A stretch of 64,000 nucleotides of DNA, taken from contig JAFZIL010000048.1 of NCBI GenBank assembly GCA_017554385.1, positions 1 through 64,000 of the forward strand, in the 5' to 3' direction. Shown piece after piece: positions 49,892-59,488 of this stretch. Origin of the DNA: Prevotella sp. GTDB lineage: Bacteria; Bacteroidota; Bacteroidia; Bacteroidales; Bacteroidaceae. Position 1 is the stretch's first letter; each line of letters opens with the position of its first letter. A model generated the notes under the pieces. The model ran no database searches. It had not been told where the DNA came from and saw nothing but the letters and a program-made list of their open reading frames with translations. Both the position numbers and the translations under genes were made by a program.

Positions 49892-52800
49892 ATGATTCTT
49901 TTTTTCCAGACTCCGCAGAAGAGCGTGATGGCCACTGAGACGGACCACCAGCTCACGCAAGAAGAAGTACAGAAACTATGTTGGCTCTATGGCGATGCCA
50001 CGCTGCTCGAAGGCGAGAAGCTCGAAGGCCGCTACGTAGGTCCGCGCCGCGAAATGGTTACCCCTTGGTCGACAAATGCCGTTGAGATTACGCAGAACAT
50101 GAATCTCAATGGCATTTCGCGTATTGAGGAGTACTTCCCCGTGGCCGACAAGGATGCTGAACATGACCCCATGCTACAGCGCATGTACAACGGGCTTGAC
50201 CAAAGCATTTTCACCATCAACATCAAGCCAGAGCCCATCAAATATGTGGAGAACCTGGAAGAATATAACGAGCAGGAAGGCCTGGCGCTCTCACCAGAAG
50301 AGATTGAATATCTGCATGGGTTGGAGAAGCAGAACGGCCGTCCACTGACCGACTCGGAAATCTTCGGTTTCGCACAGATTAACTCAGAGCACTGCCGCCA
50401 CAAGATATTCGGTGGTACTTTCATCATTGACGGCAAGGAGATGGAATCATCGCTTTTTGCCATGATTAAAAAGACCACGCAGGAGAACCCCAATAAGATT
50501 CTGTCGGCCTATAAGGATAATGTGGCATTCGCCCAAGGCCCAGTTGTAGAGCAGTTTTCCCCTGCCGACCAAAGCACTGCCGACTGGTTCCGTGTGAAGG
50601 AAATCGAGAGCGTTATCTCGCTGAAGGCTGAGACCCATAACTTCCCCACTACCGTGGAGCCTTTCAACGGTGCTGCTACTGGCACCGGTGGCGAAATACG
50701 TGACCGCATGGGCGGTGGCACGGGTTCATGGCCTATCGCTGGAACTGCTGTTTATATGACCGCTTACCCTCGTTTGCACGATGATAACGATGTTGCTCGC
50801 GATTGGGAAGACATCCTCCCTGTTCGTCAATGGTTGTATCAGTCACCACAGCAGATTCTGACAAAGGCCTCTAATGGTGCCTCCGATTTTGGTAATAAGT
50901 TCGGTCAGCCGCTGATCTGTGGTTCCGTGCTCACCTTTGAGCATCAAGAGGGTCAGGAGAAATACGCTTACGACAAGGTCATCATGCTTGCTGGTGGCGT
51001 GGGCTACGGCACCAAACGTGACTGTCTGAAGAAGGAACCACAGAAGGGCAACAAGGTAGTGGTCGTCGGTGGCGACAACTACCGCATCGGTCTTGGTGGT
51101 GGTTCGGTATCGAGCGTCGACACAGGCCGCTATTCCAACGGCATCGAGCTGAACGCCATCCAGCGTGCCAACCCTGAGATGCAGAAACGTGCCTATAACC
51201 TGGTGAGGGCATTGTGCGAGGAGGACGTGAACCCCGTGGTCTCCATCCACGACCACGGCTCGGCAGGTCATCTGAACTGTCTCAGTGAACTGGTGGAAGA
51301 ATGCGGTGGCGAGATCGATATGACCAAGCTGCCCATCGGTGACAAGACGCTCTCCAGCAAAGAGATTATTGCCAATGAAAGCCAGGAGCGTATGGGTCTG
51401 CTCATTGATGAGAAACACATCGACCATGTGCGCCAAATTGCCGAGCGCGAGCGTGCTCCGCTCTATGTGGTCGGCGAGACGACCGGCGACGCCCACTTCT
51501 CCTTCCGTCAAGGCGACGGTGTGAAGCCCTTCGACCTCGACGTAGCCCAGATGTTCGGCCACTCACCGAAGACCGTCATGCGCGACAACACGGTTGAGCG
51601 CCATTACACCCCCGTCACCTATACAGTGGGCAGCGGTTCTGCCGCTGCTATCAACGATTATCTCGAGCGTGTCCTTCAACTCGAGGCCGTGGCATGCAAG
51701 GACTGGCTCACGAACAAGGTGGACCGCTCAGTAACGGGAAAGATTGCCCGCCAACAGTGTCAGGGCGAGCTGCAATTGCCGCTCAGCGACTGTGGTGTCG
51801 TGGCTCTCGACTACCGCGGCGTGAAGGGTATCGCCACCGCCATCGGCCATGCCCCACAGGCAGGACTTGCCGATCCTTCTGCCGGCTCGGTGCTCTCTGT
51901 AGCCGAGGCTCTGACGAATATCGTCTGGGCACCATTAGCCGACGGTATGGACTCCCTTTCGCTCTCAGCCAACTGGATGTGGCCCTGCCGTTCACAGGAA
52001 GGCGAGGATGCCCGTCTCTACGCTGCAGTGAAAGCACTAAGCGACTTCTGTTGCGACCTGCATATCAACGTTCCCACGGGCAAGGACTCGCTCTCGCTTT
52101 CTCAGCAGTACCCCAACGGTGAGAAAATTATATCACCAGGAACGGTCATTGTCAGCGCTGGTGGTGAGGTGTCAGACATCAAGAAGGTGGTCAGCCCCGT
52201 TATCGTCAACGACCACCGCGCTTCACTCTACCACATCGACTTCTCATTCTGCGAGCAGCGTCTTGGCGGATCGGCCTTTGCACAGAGCCTGAACCGTGTA
52301 GGCGACGATGTTCCTACAGTCAACAATCCCGAATATTTCGCCGACGCCTTCATGGCCATCCAGCAGCTCATTGAGAAAGGATGGATCATGGCTGGTCACG
52401 ACATCTCAGCCGGTGGTCTTATCACCTGCCTGTTAGAGATGTGCTTCGCCAATACGAAGGGCGGCCTGCACATCAACCTGCACGACCTCTGTCAGGACGG
52501 AGACATAGTGAAAACGCTCTTCGCCGAGAACCCTGGTGTGGTTATCGAGGTGAGCGACGAACACAAGTTTGAGTTCCGCGAGTTCATGGAGGAACAGGGC
52601 ATCGGATACGCCAAGATAGGCTACCCCGTTGAGGACAGTCGCACCATTGAAATTGTTTGCGACAACTCACCTCTTATTCTCGACATAGACCACCTGCGCG
52701 ATGTGTGGTACAAGACCAGTTATCTGCTTGACCGAAAGCAATCGTTCAATGGAAAGGCTCGCGAACGCTTTGACAACTATAAGCAACAGCCTGTGGAGAT

Positions 52801-53626
52801 GAAGTTCCCGAAGGGCTTCACCGGTAAGCTCGCCCAGTACGGTCTGAACCCCGATCGCTGGAAAGAAGAAGCCTCAAACCTTCCCAAAGCTGCCATCATC
52901 CGCGAGAAGGGCACCAACGGTGAGCGTGAGATGGCCTACTGCCTCTATTTGGCCGGCTTCGACGTGAAGGACGTAATGATGACCGACCTCATCACTGGTC
53001 GCGAGACGCTCGACGAAGTGAACCTCATCGTCTTCTGCGGCGGTTTCTCCAACAGCGATGTCCTCGGCTCGGCCAAGGGATGGGCAGGAGCCTTCCTTTA
53101 CAACCCGAAGGCCAAGGAAGCCCTCGACCGCTTCTATGCCCGCAAGGACACCCTGTCGCTCGGTATCTGCAATGGCTGCCAACTGATGGTTGAGCTCGGG
53201 CTGACTGGCACTAAGGGTGCAAAGATGCTGCATAACGACTCACACAAGTTTGAAAGCAACTTCCTCACGCTGCAGATTCCAGAAAACAAGAGCGTGATGT
53301 TCGGCTCTCTGAGTGGCTCGAAGCTCGGCATCTGGGTGGCCCACGGAGAAGGAAAGTTCCATTTGCCTGGCAAGGAGAGCGACTTCAACGTCATCGCGAA
53401 GTACAACTATCACGGCTATCCCTCCAACCCGAACGGTAGCGACTACGACGTGGCAGGCATCTGCTCGGCTGACGGACGTCATCTATGTATGATGCCGCAC
53501 TTGGAGCGTGCCATCTTCCCCTGGCAGAATGCCTGGTATCCGAAAAACCGACGTAACGACGAGGTGACGCCCTGGATTGAGGCATTCGTCAACGCGAGGA
53601 AATGGATTTCAATGCATCATGCTTAA
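49892..53626 (+). CDS. purL: Phosphoribosylformylglycinamidine synthase (large single-chain form)
   Basis: Fourth step of purine synthesis: converts FGAR to FGAM using ATP and glutamine. 1244 aa, the fused form with an N-terminal PurS-like part, two AIRS-like halves and a C-terminal glutaminase. Visible signatures: SEHCRHKIFGGTFIIDG (~170), LKAETHNFPTTVEPFNGAAT (~250), GTGGEIRDRMGGGTG, VSIHDHGSAGHLNCLSEL and TGKDSLSLSQQY. The glutaminase has FCGGFSNSDVLGSAKGWAG, nucleophile Cys in LGICNGCQLMVEL (~1093) and PHLERAIFPWQNAW. ATG 49892 (MILFFQTPQKS) is the usual Bacteroidota start. The stop codon is followed at once by a heptad-type inverted repeat shared with the chromate transporter start. Confidence 0.97.
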   Translation: MILFFQTPQKSVMATETDHQLTQEEVQKLCWLYGDATLLEGEKLEGRYVGPRREMVTPWSTNAVEITQNMNLNGISRIEEYFPVADKDAEHDPMLQRMYNGLDQSIFTINIKPEPIKYVENLEEYNEQEGLALSPEEIEYLHGLEKQNGRPLTDSEIFGFAQINSEHCRHKIFGGTFIIDGKEMESSLFAMIKKTTQENPNKILSAYKDNVAFAQGPVVEQFSPADQSTADWFRVKEIESVISLKAETHNFPTTVEPFNGAATGTGGEIRDRMGGGTGSWPIAGTAVYMTAYPRLHDDNDVARDWEDILPVRQWLYQSPQQILTKASNGASDFGNKFGQPLICGSVLTFEHQEGQEKYAYDKVIMLAGGVGYGTKRDCLKKEPQKGNKVVVVGGDNYRIGLGGGSVSSVDTGRYSNGIELNAIQRANPEMQKRAYNLVRALCEEDVNPVVSIHDHGSAGHLNCLSELVEECGGEIDMTKLPIGDKTLSSKEIIANESQERMGLLIDEKHIDHVRQIAERERAPLYVVGETTGDAHFSFRQGDGVKPFDLDVAQMFGHSPKTVMRDNTVERHYTPVTYTVGSGSAAAINDYLERVLQLEAVACKDWLTNKVDRSVTGKIARQQCQGELQLPLSDCGVVALDYRGVKGIATAIGHAPQAGLADPSAGSVLSVAEALTNIVWAPLADGMDSLSLSANWMWPCRSQEGEDARLYAAVKALSDFCCDLHINVPTGKDSLSLSQQYPNGEKIISPGTVIVSAGGEVSDIKKVVSPVIVNDHRASLYHIDFSFCEQRLGGSAFAQSLNRVGDDVPTVNNPEYFADAFMAIQQLIEKGWIMAGHDISAGGLITCLLEMCFANTKGGLHINLHDLCQDGDIVKTLFAENPGVVIEVSDEHKFEFREFMEEQGIGYAKIGYPVEDSRTIEIVCDNSPLILDIDHLRDVWYKTSYLLDRKQSFNGKARERFDNYKQQPVEMKFPKGFTGKLAQYGLNPDRWKEEASNLPKAAIIREKGTNGEREMAYCLYLAGFDVKDVMMTDLITGRETLDEVNLIVFCGGFSNSDVLGSAKGWAGAFLYNPKAKEALDRFYARKDTLSLGICNGCQLMVELGLTGTKGAKMLHNDSHKFESNFLTLQIPENKSVMFGSLSGSKLGIWVAHGEGKFHLPGKESDFNVIAKYNYHGYPSNPNGSDYDVAGICSADGRHLCMMPHLERAIFPWQNAWYPKNRRNDEVTPWIEAFVNARKWISMHHA

Positions 53627-53686
53627 TGCATAATGCATAATGTCATTACGCAGCAATTAAGCAATAAGCATTATGAATTATGCATT
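53625..53686. repeat. Inverted heptad repeat across the purL end and transporter start
   Basis: AATGCATAATGCATAATG (53625-53642, period 7) pairs with CATTATGAATTATGCATT (53669-53686) at 17 of 18 positions around a 26-base loop. The transporter ATG (53673-53675) lies inside the right arm. Confidence 0.85.
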
Positions 53687-54209
53687 ATTTAAGACCTTCT
53701 TTAAGATTGGCCTGTTCACCCTTGGCGGCGGATATGCCATGATACCATTGATTGAGGCCGAGGTGGTCGACAAGTATAAGTGGATTACGAAAGACGAGTT
53801 CCTTGACCTCATCGCCATTGCGCAGAGCTGTCCTGGTGTCTTTGCCATCAACATCGCCATCTTCATAGGCTACAAACTACGCAAGGTAAGTGGGGCCGTA
53901 GTCGCATCTTTCGGCACGGCCCTGCCCTCATTCCTCATCATCCTGGCCATTGCCATGTTCTTCAGTCAGTTCAAGGACAATCCGGTCGTGGCATCCATCT
54001 TCCGAGGAATCCGTCCGGCTGTGGTGGCACTCATCGCCGTACCTACGTTCCGCTTAGCTATGAGTGCGAAACTCACATGGGCTACCTGCTGGATTCCCAT
54101 CGTCGGTGCATTGCTCATCTGGCTACTCGGTGTCTCACCTATTTATATTATATTGGCGGCAGGCATTGGCGGCTATGTCTATGGAAGTATTATCAAACCT
54201 ACTGAGTAA
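53673..54209 (+). CDS. Chromate-type transporter, first half
   Basis: A CHR-family short protein (178 aa). Signatures near the N-terminus: FKIGLFTLGGGYAMIPLIEAE and IAQSCPGVFAINIAIFIGY, followed by a middle FRGIRPAVVALIAVP; about five to six membrane helices. The next gene encodes the other half, so the two probably form a heterodimeric transporter equal to a full-length ChrA. Chromate is the family name; the natural substrate may differ. The start codon is buried in an inverted repeat that could reduce translation. Confidence 0.9.
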   Translation: MNYALFKTFFKIGLFTLGGGYAMIPLIEAEVVDKYKWITKDEFLDLIAIAQSCPGVFAINIAIFIGYKLRKVSGAVVASFGTALPSFLIILAIAMFFSQFKDNPVVASIFRGIRPAVVALIAVPTFRLAMSAKLTWATCWIPIVGALLIWLLGVSPIYIILAAGIGGYVYGSIIKPTE

Positions 54210-54219
54210 GGAATAGAAA

Positions 54220-54795
54220 ATGCTATACTTATATTTGTTCATCACGTTCTTTGAAATCGGTCTGTTCGGGTTCGGTGGCGGCTACGGTATGCTCTCACTC
54301 ATCCAGCACGAGACAGTTGAGCACTGGCACTGGATGACATCATCAGAATTTACCGACATTGTCGCCATCAGCCAGATGACGCCCGGCCCCATCGGTATCA
54401 ACTCGGCCACCTACGCAGGCTACACGGCCTGTGCTAATGCTGGCTACAGCATGCCCATGGCGGTACTGGGATCGGCTACAGCCACCTTTGCCTTGGTCCT
54501 TCCGTCTCTCATCCTTATGGTGCTCATCAGCAAGATGTTCCTCAAATATATGCGCACACAGACCGTACAGTCAATCTTTGCCGGCCTGCGTCCTGCCGTT
54601 GTCGGTCTTTTAGCTGCCGCCACGCTTCTCCTCTGCACCAAGGACAATTTCTCTTCGCCTTCAGAAAATGCCTGGCAGTTCTGGATCAGCATCGGTCTTT
54701 TCCTTGCCACCTTCTTCGGCACACTCATCCTGAAAATCAATCCCATCAAGATGATTCTCATGGCCGGCTTCGCCGGACTACTGCTGCTCTACTGA
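54220..54795 (+). CDS. Chromate-type transporter, second half
   Basis: The partner CHR half (191 aa), ten bases after the first. Signatures FFEIGLFGFGGGYGMLSLIQ, ISQMTPGPIGINSATYAGY and FAGLRPAVVGLLAAATLLL, with helices to the C-terminus (PIKMILMAGFAGLLLLY). Paired short CHR genes usually encode opposite-topology subunits; that is known of the family and is inferred here. Confidence 0.9.
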   Translation: MLYLYLFITFFEIGLFGFGGGYGMLSLIQHETVEHWHWMTSSEFTDIVAISQMTPGPIGINSATYAGYTACANAGYSMPMAVLGSATATFALVLPSLILMVLISKMFLKYMRTQTVQSIFAGLRPAVVGLLAAATLLLCTKDNFSSPSENAWQFWISIGLFLATFFGTLILKINPIKMILMAGFAGLLLLY

Positions 54796-54844
54796 CACTA
54801 AAAACACACCATACTGGAATCTATATAATACAGCTATCTAATAT

Positions 54845-55510
54845 ATGAACGTACAGATAGAAGAGTCTTGGAAACGACACTTACAGGGTGAGTTTGAGAA
54901 GCCTTACTTTGAGAAGCTTACTGAAAGCGTGCGACGCGAGTATATGACAGGAGCATGCTACCCGCCAGGACGGCTGATCTTCAACGCCTTCAACCTGTGT
55001 CCGTTCGACCAAGTGAAGGTGGTGATTATCGGACAAGATCCTTATCATGAGCCAGGACAGGCCCACGGACTAAGTTTTTCGGTACAGGAAGGCGTGATGT
55101 TCCCGCCATCGCTACAGAACATCTTCAAAGAGATAGAGATGGACTTAGGCACGCCCGTACCACAGAGCGGTGACTTGACACGATGGGCACGGCAGGGCGT
55201 ACTACTGCTTAACGCCACGCTTACCGTGCGAGCACATCAGGCCAACAGCCACGCCATGCTCGGCTGGCAGAACTTCACCGATGCAGCCATCCAGGCACTG
55301 GCCACCCATCGCGAACATCTGGTCTACATGCTTTGGGGAGGCTTTGCACGCTCGAAGGCCTACATGATTGACAAGCAGAAGAACCTCGTGCTTGAGAGTG
55401 TACACCCCTCGCCCCTTTCGGCCAATCGTGGTGGCTGGTTCGGTCAGCATCAGTTCTCGCGTGCGAACAATTATCTAATAGAGCAGGGCTTACAGCCCAT
55501 ACAGTGGTAG
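54845..55510 (+). CDS. ung: Uracil-DNA glycosylase
   Basis: A base-excision repair enzyme removing uracil from DNA. 221 aa, a normal family 1 length. The catalytic water-activating loop VVIIGQDPYHEPGQAHGLSF (~60-79) and the His-Pro-Ser loop ESVHPSPLSANRGGWFGQ (~185) are intact, and the Gly-Phe-rich binding region LVYMLWGGFARSKA is present. ATG 54845 starts MNVQIEESWKRHL, as expected. The 49-base gap before it contains no recognisable promoter, so it may be transcribed with the transporter genes. Confidence 0.97.
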   Translation: MNVQIEESWKRHLQGEFEKPYFEKLTESVRREYMTGACYPPGRLIFNAFNLCPFDQVKVVIIGQDPYHEPGQAHGLSFSVQEGVMFPPSLQNIFKEIEMDLGTPVPQSGDLTRWARQGVLLLNATLTVRAHQANSHAMLGWQNFTDAAIQALATHREHLVYMLWGGFARSKAYMIDKQKNLVLESVHPSPLSANRGGWFGQHQFSRANNYLIEQGLQPIQW

Positions 55511-55542
55511 AGGCAAATCGCCCCGGCAGCGGTAGCAAATTG

Positions 55543-55570
55543 TTCACTTATCAGTATTCACTTTTCACTT
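55543..55570. repeat. Heptad repeat in the DUF3109 leader
   Basis: Plus-strand units TTCACTT, ATCAGTA, TTCACTT, TTCACTT end five bases before the DUF3109 ATG. The unit TTCACTT also closes the run in the SusD gene at 19131. Confidence 0.75.
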
Positions 55571-55575
55571 AAAAA

Positions 55576-56217
55576 ATGACTGTTCCTCCCATACTCCAAA
55601 TAGGCGACATACTCATCTCTTCGGACATCCTAACAGAAGAATTCTGCTGTGACCTGAATGCTTGTAAAGGTGCCTGTTGCATCGAGGGCGATGCCGGTGC
55701 ACCAGTCACTATGGACGAGATTGCCGAAATTGAGGACATGCTCGATGCCGTATGGGCCGACCTTTCGGCACAAGCTCAGGCAGTGGTCGACCGTCAGGGC
55801 GTAGCCTACACCGACCAGGAGGGCGACCTCGTGACGAGCATCGTAGGCGGTAAGAACTGCGTCTTCACCTGTTACGATGAGCTGGAAGTTGACGGCAAAA
55901 CCGTCAACCACTGTTGCCTCTGTGCTTTAGAGAAAGCCTACAGAGCCACTCACCATTCGCCATCAGCCAGCCACCCCTTTATCAAACCCATTAGTTGCGC
56001 CCTCTACCCCATCCGCGAGAAGCAATTCAGCGACGGTACCGTAGCCCTGAACTACCATCAGTGGGACATCTGCCGTCCTGCTCGCGAGAAAGGACGCAGT
56101 CTTCATCTGCCTGTCTACCAGTTCCTGAAAGAACCACTTATACGCCGCTTTGGCAAAGAATGGTATGACGAGCTATGCACCTTGGCCGATGAGCTTCACC
56201 GGCAAGGCTATCTGTAA
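55576..56217 (+). CDS. DUF3109 family cysteine-rich protein
   Basis: A conserved Bacteroidota protein of 213 aa and unknown function. Cysteine clusters are plain: EEFCCDLNACKGACCIEGDAG (~20-38), NCVFTCYDE (~95), NHCCLCALE (~112), KPISCALYPIRE (~143) and WDICRPAR (~160). The pattern suits binding of an iron-sulfur cluster or zinc. ATG 55576 follows a heptad-repeat leader. Next to ung by position only; no functional link is evident. Confidence 0.9.
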   Translation: MTVPPILQIGDILISSDILTEEFCCDLNACKGACCIEGDAGAPVTMDEIAEIEDMLDAVWADLSAQAQAVVDRQGVAYTDQEGDLVTSIVGGKNCVFTCYDELEVDGKTVNHCCLCALEKAYRATHHSPSASHPFIKPISCALYPIREKQFSDGTVALNYHQWDICRPAREKGRSLHLPVYQFLKEPLIRRFGKEWYDELCTLADELHRQGYL

Positions 56218-56245
56218 TCGGTCATTTCAAATCATGGAACAACTA

Positions 56246-56281
56246 AAATGGGCTTTCCCTCGCGTGAAGGAAAGCCCATTT
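56246..56281. terminator. Bidirectional terminator between DUF3109 and secDF
   Basis: AAATGGGCTTTCC (56246-56258) pairs perfectly with GGAAAGCCCATTT (56269-56281). It lies between two convergent genes, so it probably serves both. Confidence 0.8.
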
Positions 56282-56303
56282 GTATTATTGCTATGGATGC
56301 GTA

Positions 56304-59300
56304 TTATTTCGCAGCTTCAGCAGGAGTCTCTTCCTCGCGGATAGAACGTCCCATCACAAGGAATGCAGTGGGAGCAGCGATGAAGATAGACGAGAGCGTA
56401 CCAAAGACTACACCCAGGATCATGGCGAACGAGAAGCTACGGATGCTATCACCACCAAGGATGAAGATACAGAGCAACACGATGAGCGTGGTAACTGAGG
56501 TGTTGATGGTACGAGCCAGTGTCTGGTTCAGCGAATCGTTGAACAGCTGCTGACGGTCGCGCTTCGGATAGAGATGGAAGTTCTCACGGATACGGTCGAA
56601 GACCACCACCTTATCGTTGATAGAGTAACCTATCACGGTAAGGATGGCACCGATGAATACCTGGTCGATCTCTAACGACATGGGAACGATACCCCACAGA
56701 GCCGAGTAGAGGCCGATGACGACGAGGGCGTCGAGTGCCAGTGCAACGATAGCACCGGTCGAGAAGGCCACATTGCGGAAGCGGAACAGGATGTAGAGGA
56801 AGATGGCAATCAGGGCGATGATCACCGAGATGATAGCACCGTAGGTGATATCCTTAGCCACCGACGGACCTACCTTTGCCGAGCTGATGATTGAGCCACC
56901 CTGACGTACATCAGGATTCTTGAAGTCCTCAACGCTCTCCTGAGCCACCAGACCGGCAGCCTTCAGAGCCTCGTAGAGCTTATCCTCAGCCATATCATCA
57001 ACCTCAGGATTATTCGACTCGATATCCCAGTTGGTCGAGATACGCACGGTCTTGCCGTCGGTACCCAGTGCGATAACGCTGGTGTTAGCCTCCTGTCCTG
57101 CCTTCTCACCGATAGTGTTGACGAAAGTACCGGCCAGTGTCTGGCGCACCTTCTCTACGGGAGTCTCCTTGTCGAGAGTCACCACATAGTTGCGACCACC
57201 AGTGAAGTCGATGCTCTGGCTGAGACCACGAACAAAGAAGCAAACAATGAATGCAAGTGCTGCAACACCCCAAATGATGAAACTCTTCTTATAGGCGCCC
57301 ATGAAATTGTACTTACTGTTGGCAAAGGCATCCTTCAAGATAAAGCCCTTGAAAGTCAGGTTGGACCACTTGTCCTTCTTCAGCTGACGCTCATAGACCA
57401 GACGGGTCAGGAACACTGCAGTGAAGAACGAAACGGCAATACCGATGATCCACGTTGTGGCGAAGCCCTTCACAGGACCCGTACCGAAGTAGAGCAAGAT
57501 GATACCAGTAATCAGAGAGGTGAAGTTTGAGTCGAAGATAGCCGAGAAAGCGTTTGAATAACCCTTCTGGATGGCTTCCTTCACACCAAGACCACGGCGC
57601 AGCTCTTCCTTCGTGCGCTCATAGATGAGCACATTGGCATCGACAGCAGTACCCAGTGTCAGCACGATACCGGCAATACCAGGCATGGTCAAGGCAGCCT
57701 GGAACGAGGTAAGGATACCCAGAGTGAAGAACAGGTTGAACAGCAGTGCGATATCAGAGATGATACCGGGGATGAAACCATAGAGGAGAATCATATAGAT
57801 CATCAGCAGCACAAAAGCCACGATGAACGAGATGATACCCTGCTTGATTGACTGTGCACCGAGCGAGGGGCCAACCACCTCTTCCTGTACGATACGCGTG
57901 GGAGCCGGCATCTTACCAGAGTTCAGCGTATTAGCCAGATCCTTGGTATCCTCGATGGTGAACGAACCGGTAATCTGTGAGTTACCACCGTCGATCTGCG
58001 AGAGGATGCGGGGAGCCGAGTAGACAGCGTCGTCAAGGACGATAGCCACTGCGCGACCAATGTTCTGCTTGGTAATCTGCGACCAGCGGCGTGCACCGTC
58101 ACTGTTCATCTGCATCGAAACAGAGGGATGACCCATCTGGTCGAAGTCGTCCTTTGAGTTGGTGATGACATCACCCTCTAACGGAGCGCGACCATTGGGC
58201 TCGGTAATCTTCAGTGCATAGAGGGCGAAGATGTCGCCACGGGTGTTCTGTCCACCGAAGTCCTCGGGCTTGGCACCCCAGCGCAGCTTACACTCGGCAG
58301 GCAGAATCTGTGCAGCAACCTCAGAGTAGATGACCTTGTCGATGTCAGCTGTATCGCGAGCATTGGCATAACCCACGATGGCCAGTCCCTGACCCTGTGC
58401 TGGCTGGAAGATGGCGAAGAGCGGGTTCTGCTTCAAAGCCTCCTCACGAGCCTTCGAGTCAGCAACCTTTGCATCTTTCTTGGCCAGTTTGGCAGCTAGG
58501 TCAGCAGTAGCAGCTTTAGCAGTATCGGCAGCGACACTGTCAGCGCTTTCCTGATTCTCAGCAACTTCGGCAGCCTCAGCAGGCTCGGTGGCAGCAACGG
58601 TGTCAGCCTCGACTTTCTCACCGCTCATCACAGCTGCATAGCGATTGTTCAGCTGAGCCAGCAGAGGAACGATTTCCTGTGTGTTATAGGTCTCCCAGAA
58701 TTCAAGGTTGGCAGAACCCTGGAGCAGCTTACGCACGCGCTCAGGCTCCTTGATACCAGGCATCTCGACCATGATACGGCCACTCTGACCCTCCAGCTTC
58801 TGGATGTTGGGCTGTACGACGCCGAACTTATCGATACGGTTACGCACAACGTTGAACGAGTTGTCGACGGCACTCTGCACTTCTGCACGCAGGGCAGCCT
58901 CGACCTCGCTGTCGGTCGACTGGGTGCTCACCTTGCCCTTCATCTGCTGTGTAGCAAAAATCGAGGCGAGGGGACGACCCTGACCATTCTGTTTCCAATA
59001 CTTGACGAAGAGCGAGATAAAGTCGTCCTGACTGGTCTCCTCTTCCTTCTTAGCCTCTTCCATCGACTTCTTATAGGCAGCGTCCTGTTTGTGGTCGGCC
59101 AGTACATCGACTACGTCGGGCACTGAGACCTCAAGAATCACGTTCATACCGCCCTTCAGGTCAAGACCGAGGCCGATTTCCATTTCGCGGCACTGCTTCA
59201 GTGAGTAGAGCCCTAAGTAGACTTTCTCGTTCATCACTGAATCGAGATACTCCTGACCTTCGATCTCGCCCATGGCAGCAGCCTTACTTTCATAGTGGCG

Positions 59301-59384
59301 CGTAACAAACGAGAAGGACAGGTAGAAGCAGCACACGAGCACAAGCACGAGTGCAATAAACTTTACAATTCCTTTGTTTTGCAT
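56304..59384 (-). CDS. secDF: Protein translocase subunit SecDF (fused)
   Basis: Fused SecD and SecF of the Sec export machinery, using the proton gradient to aid late protein export. 1026 aa, about twelve membrane helices. SecD part: LGLDLKGGMNVILEVSVPDV (~70), GRIMVEMPGIKEPERVRKLL, GDVITNSKDDFDQMG, ALTMPGIAGIVLTLGTAVDA and NVLIYERTKEELRRG. SecF part (~690-1026): SIDFTGGRNYVVTL, VIGYSINDKVVVFDRIREN and LNQTLARTINTSVTTLIVLL. An Ala/Glu-rich low-complexity stretch (~265-310) lies in the periplasmic SecD domain. A fused form is normal in Bacteroidota. ATG 59384. Confidence 0.97.
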   Translation of the reverse strand: MQNKGIVKFIALVLVLVCCFYLSFSFVTRHYESKAAAMGEIEGQEYLDSVMNEKVYLGLYSLKQCREMEIGLGLDLKGGMNVILEVSVPDVVDVLADHKQDAAYKKSMEEAKKEEETSQDDFISLFVKYWKQNGQGRPLASIFATQQMKGKVSTQSTDSEVEAALRAEVQSAVDNSFNVVRNRIDKFGVVQPNIQKLEGQSGRIMVEMPGIKEPERVRKLLQGSANLEFWETYNTQEIVPLLAQLNNRYAAVMSGEKVEADTVAATEPAEAAEVAENQESADSVAADTAKAATADLAAKLAKKDAKVADSKAREEALKQNPLFAIFQPAQGQGLAIVGYANARDTADIDKVIYSEVAAQILPAECKLRWGAKPEDFGGQNTRGDIFALYALKITEPNGRAPLEGDVITNSKDDFDQMGHPSVSMQMNSDGARRWSQITKQNIGRAVAIVLDDAVYSAPRILSQIDGGNSQITGSFTIEDTKDLANTLNSGKMPAPTRIVQEEVVGPSLGAQSIKQGIISFIVAFVLLMIYMILLYGFIPGIISDIALLFNLFFTLGILTSFQAALTMPGIAGIVLTLGTAVDANVLIYERTKEELRRGLGVKEAIQKGYSNAFSAIFDSNFTSLITGIILLYFGTGPVKGFATTWIIGIAVSFFTAVFLTRLVYERQLKKDKWSNLTFKGFILKDAFANSKYNFMGAYKKSFIIWGVAALAFIVCFFVRGLSQSIDFTGGRNYVVTLDKETPVEKVRQTLAGTFVNTIGEKAGQEANTSVIALGTDGKTVRISTNWDIESNNPEVDDMAEDKLYEALKAAGLVAQESVEDFKNPDVRQGGSIISSAKVGPSVAKDITYGAIISVIIALIAIFLYILFRFRNVAFSTGAIVALALDALVVIGLYSALWGIVPMSLEIDQVFIGAILTVIGYSINDKVVVFDRIRENFHLYPKRDRQQLFNDSLNQTLARTINTSVTTLIVLLCIFILGGDSIRSFSFAMILGVVFGTLSSIFIAAPTAFLVMGRSIREEETPAEAAK

Positions 59385-59431
59385 TTTGTTTTTTATGTTG
59401 TTTATTATTTATATATGCCGAAATTAGCTTG

Positions 59432-59439
59432 CAAATATA
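59432..59439 (-). promoter_or_regulatory. -7 box (TATATTTG) for secDF
   Basis: A TAnnTTTG box 47 bp upstream of the secDF ATG on the minus strand. The -33 region has only TTTTCC at about the right place. Confidence 0.5.
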
Positions 59440-59488
59440 GTGATTTTTTTACATTGTGGAAAATTTTCAGCCCATTTTCCTACATTTT

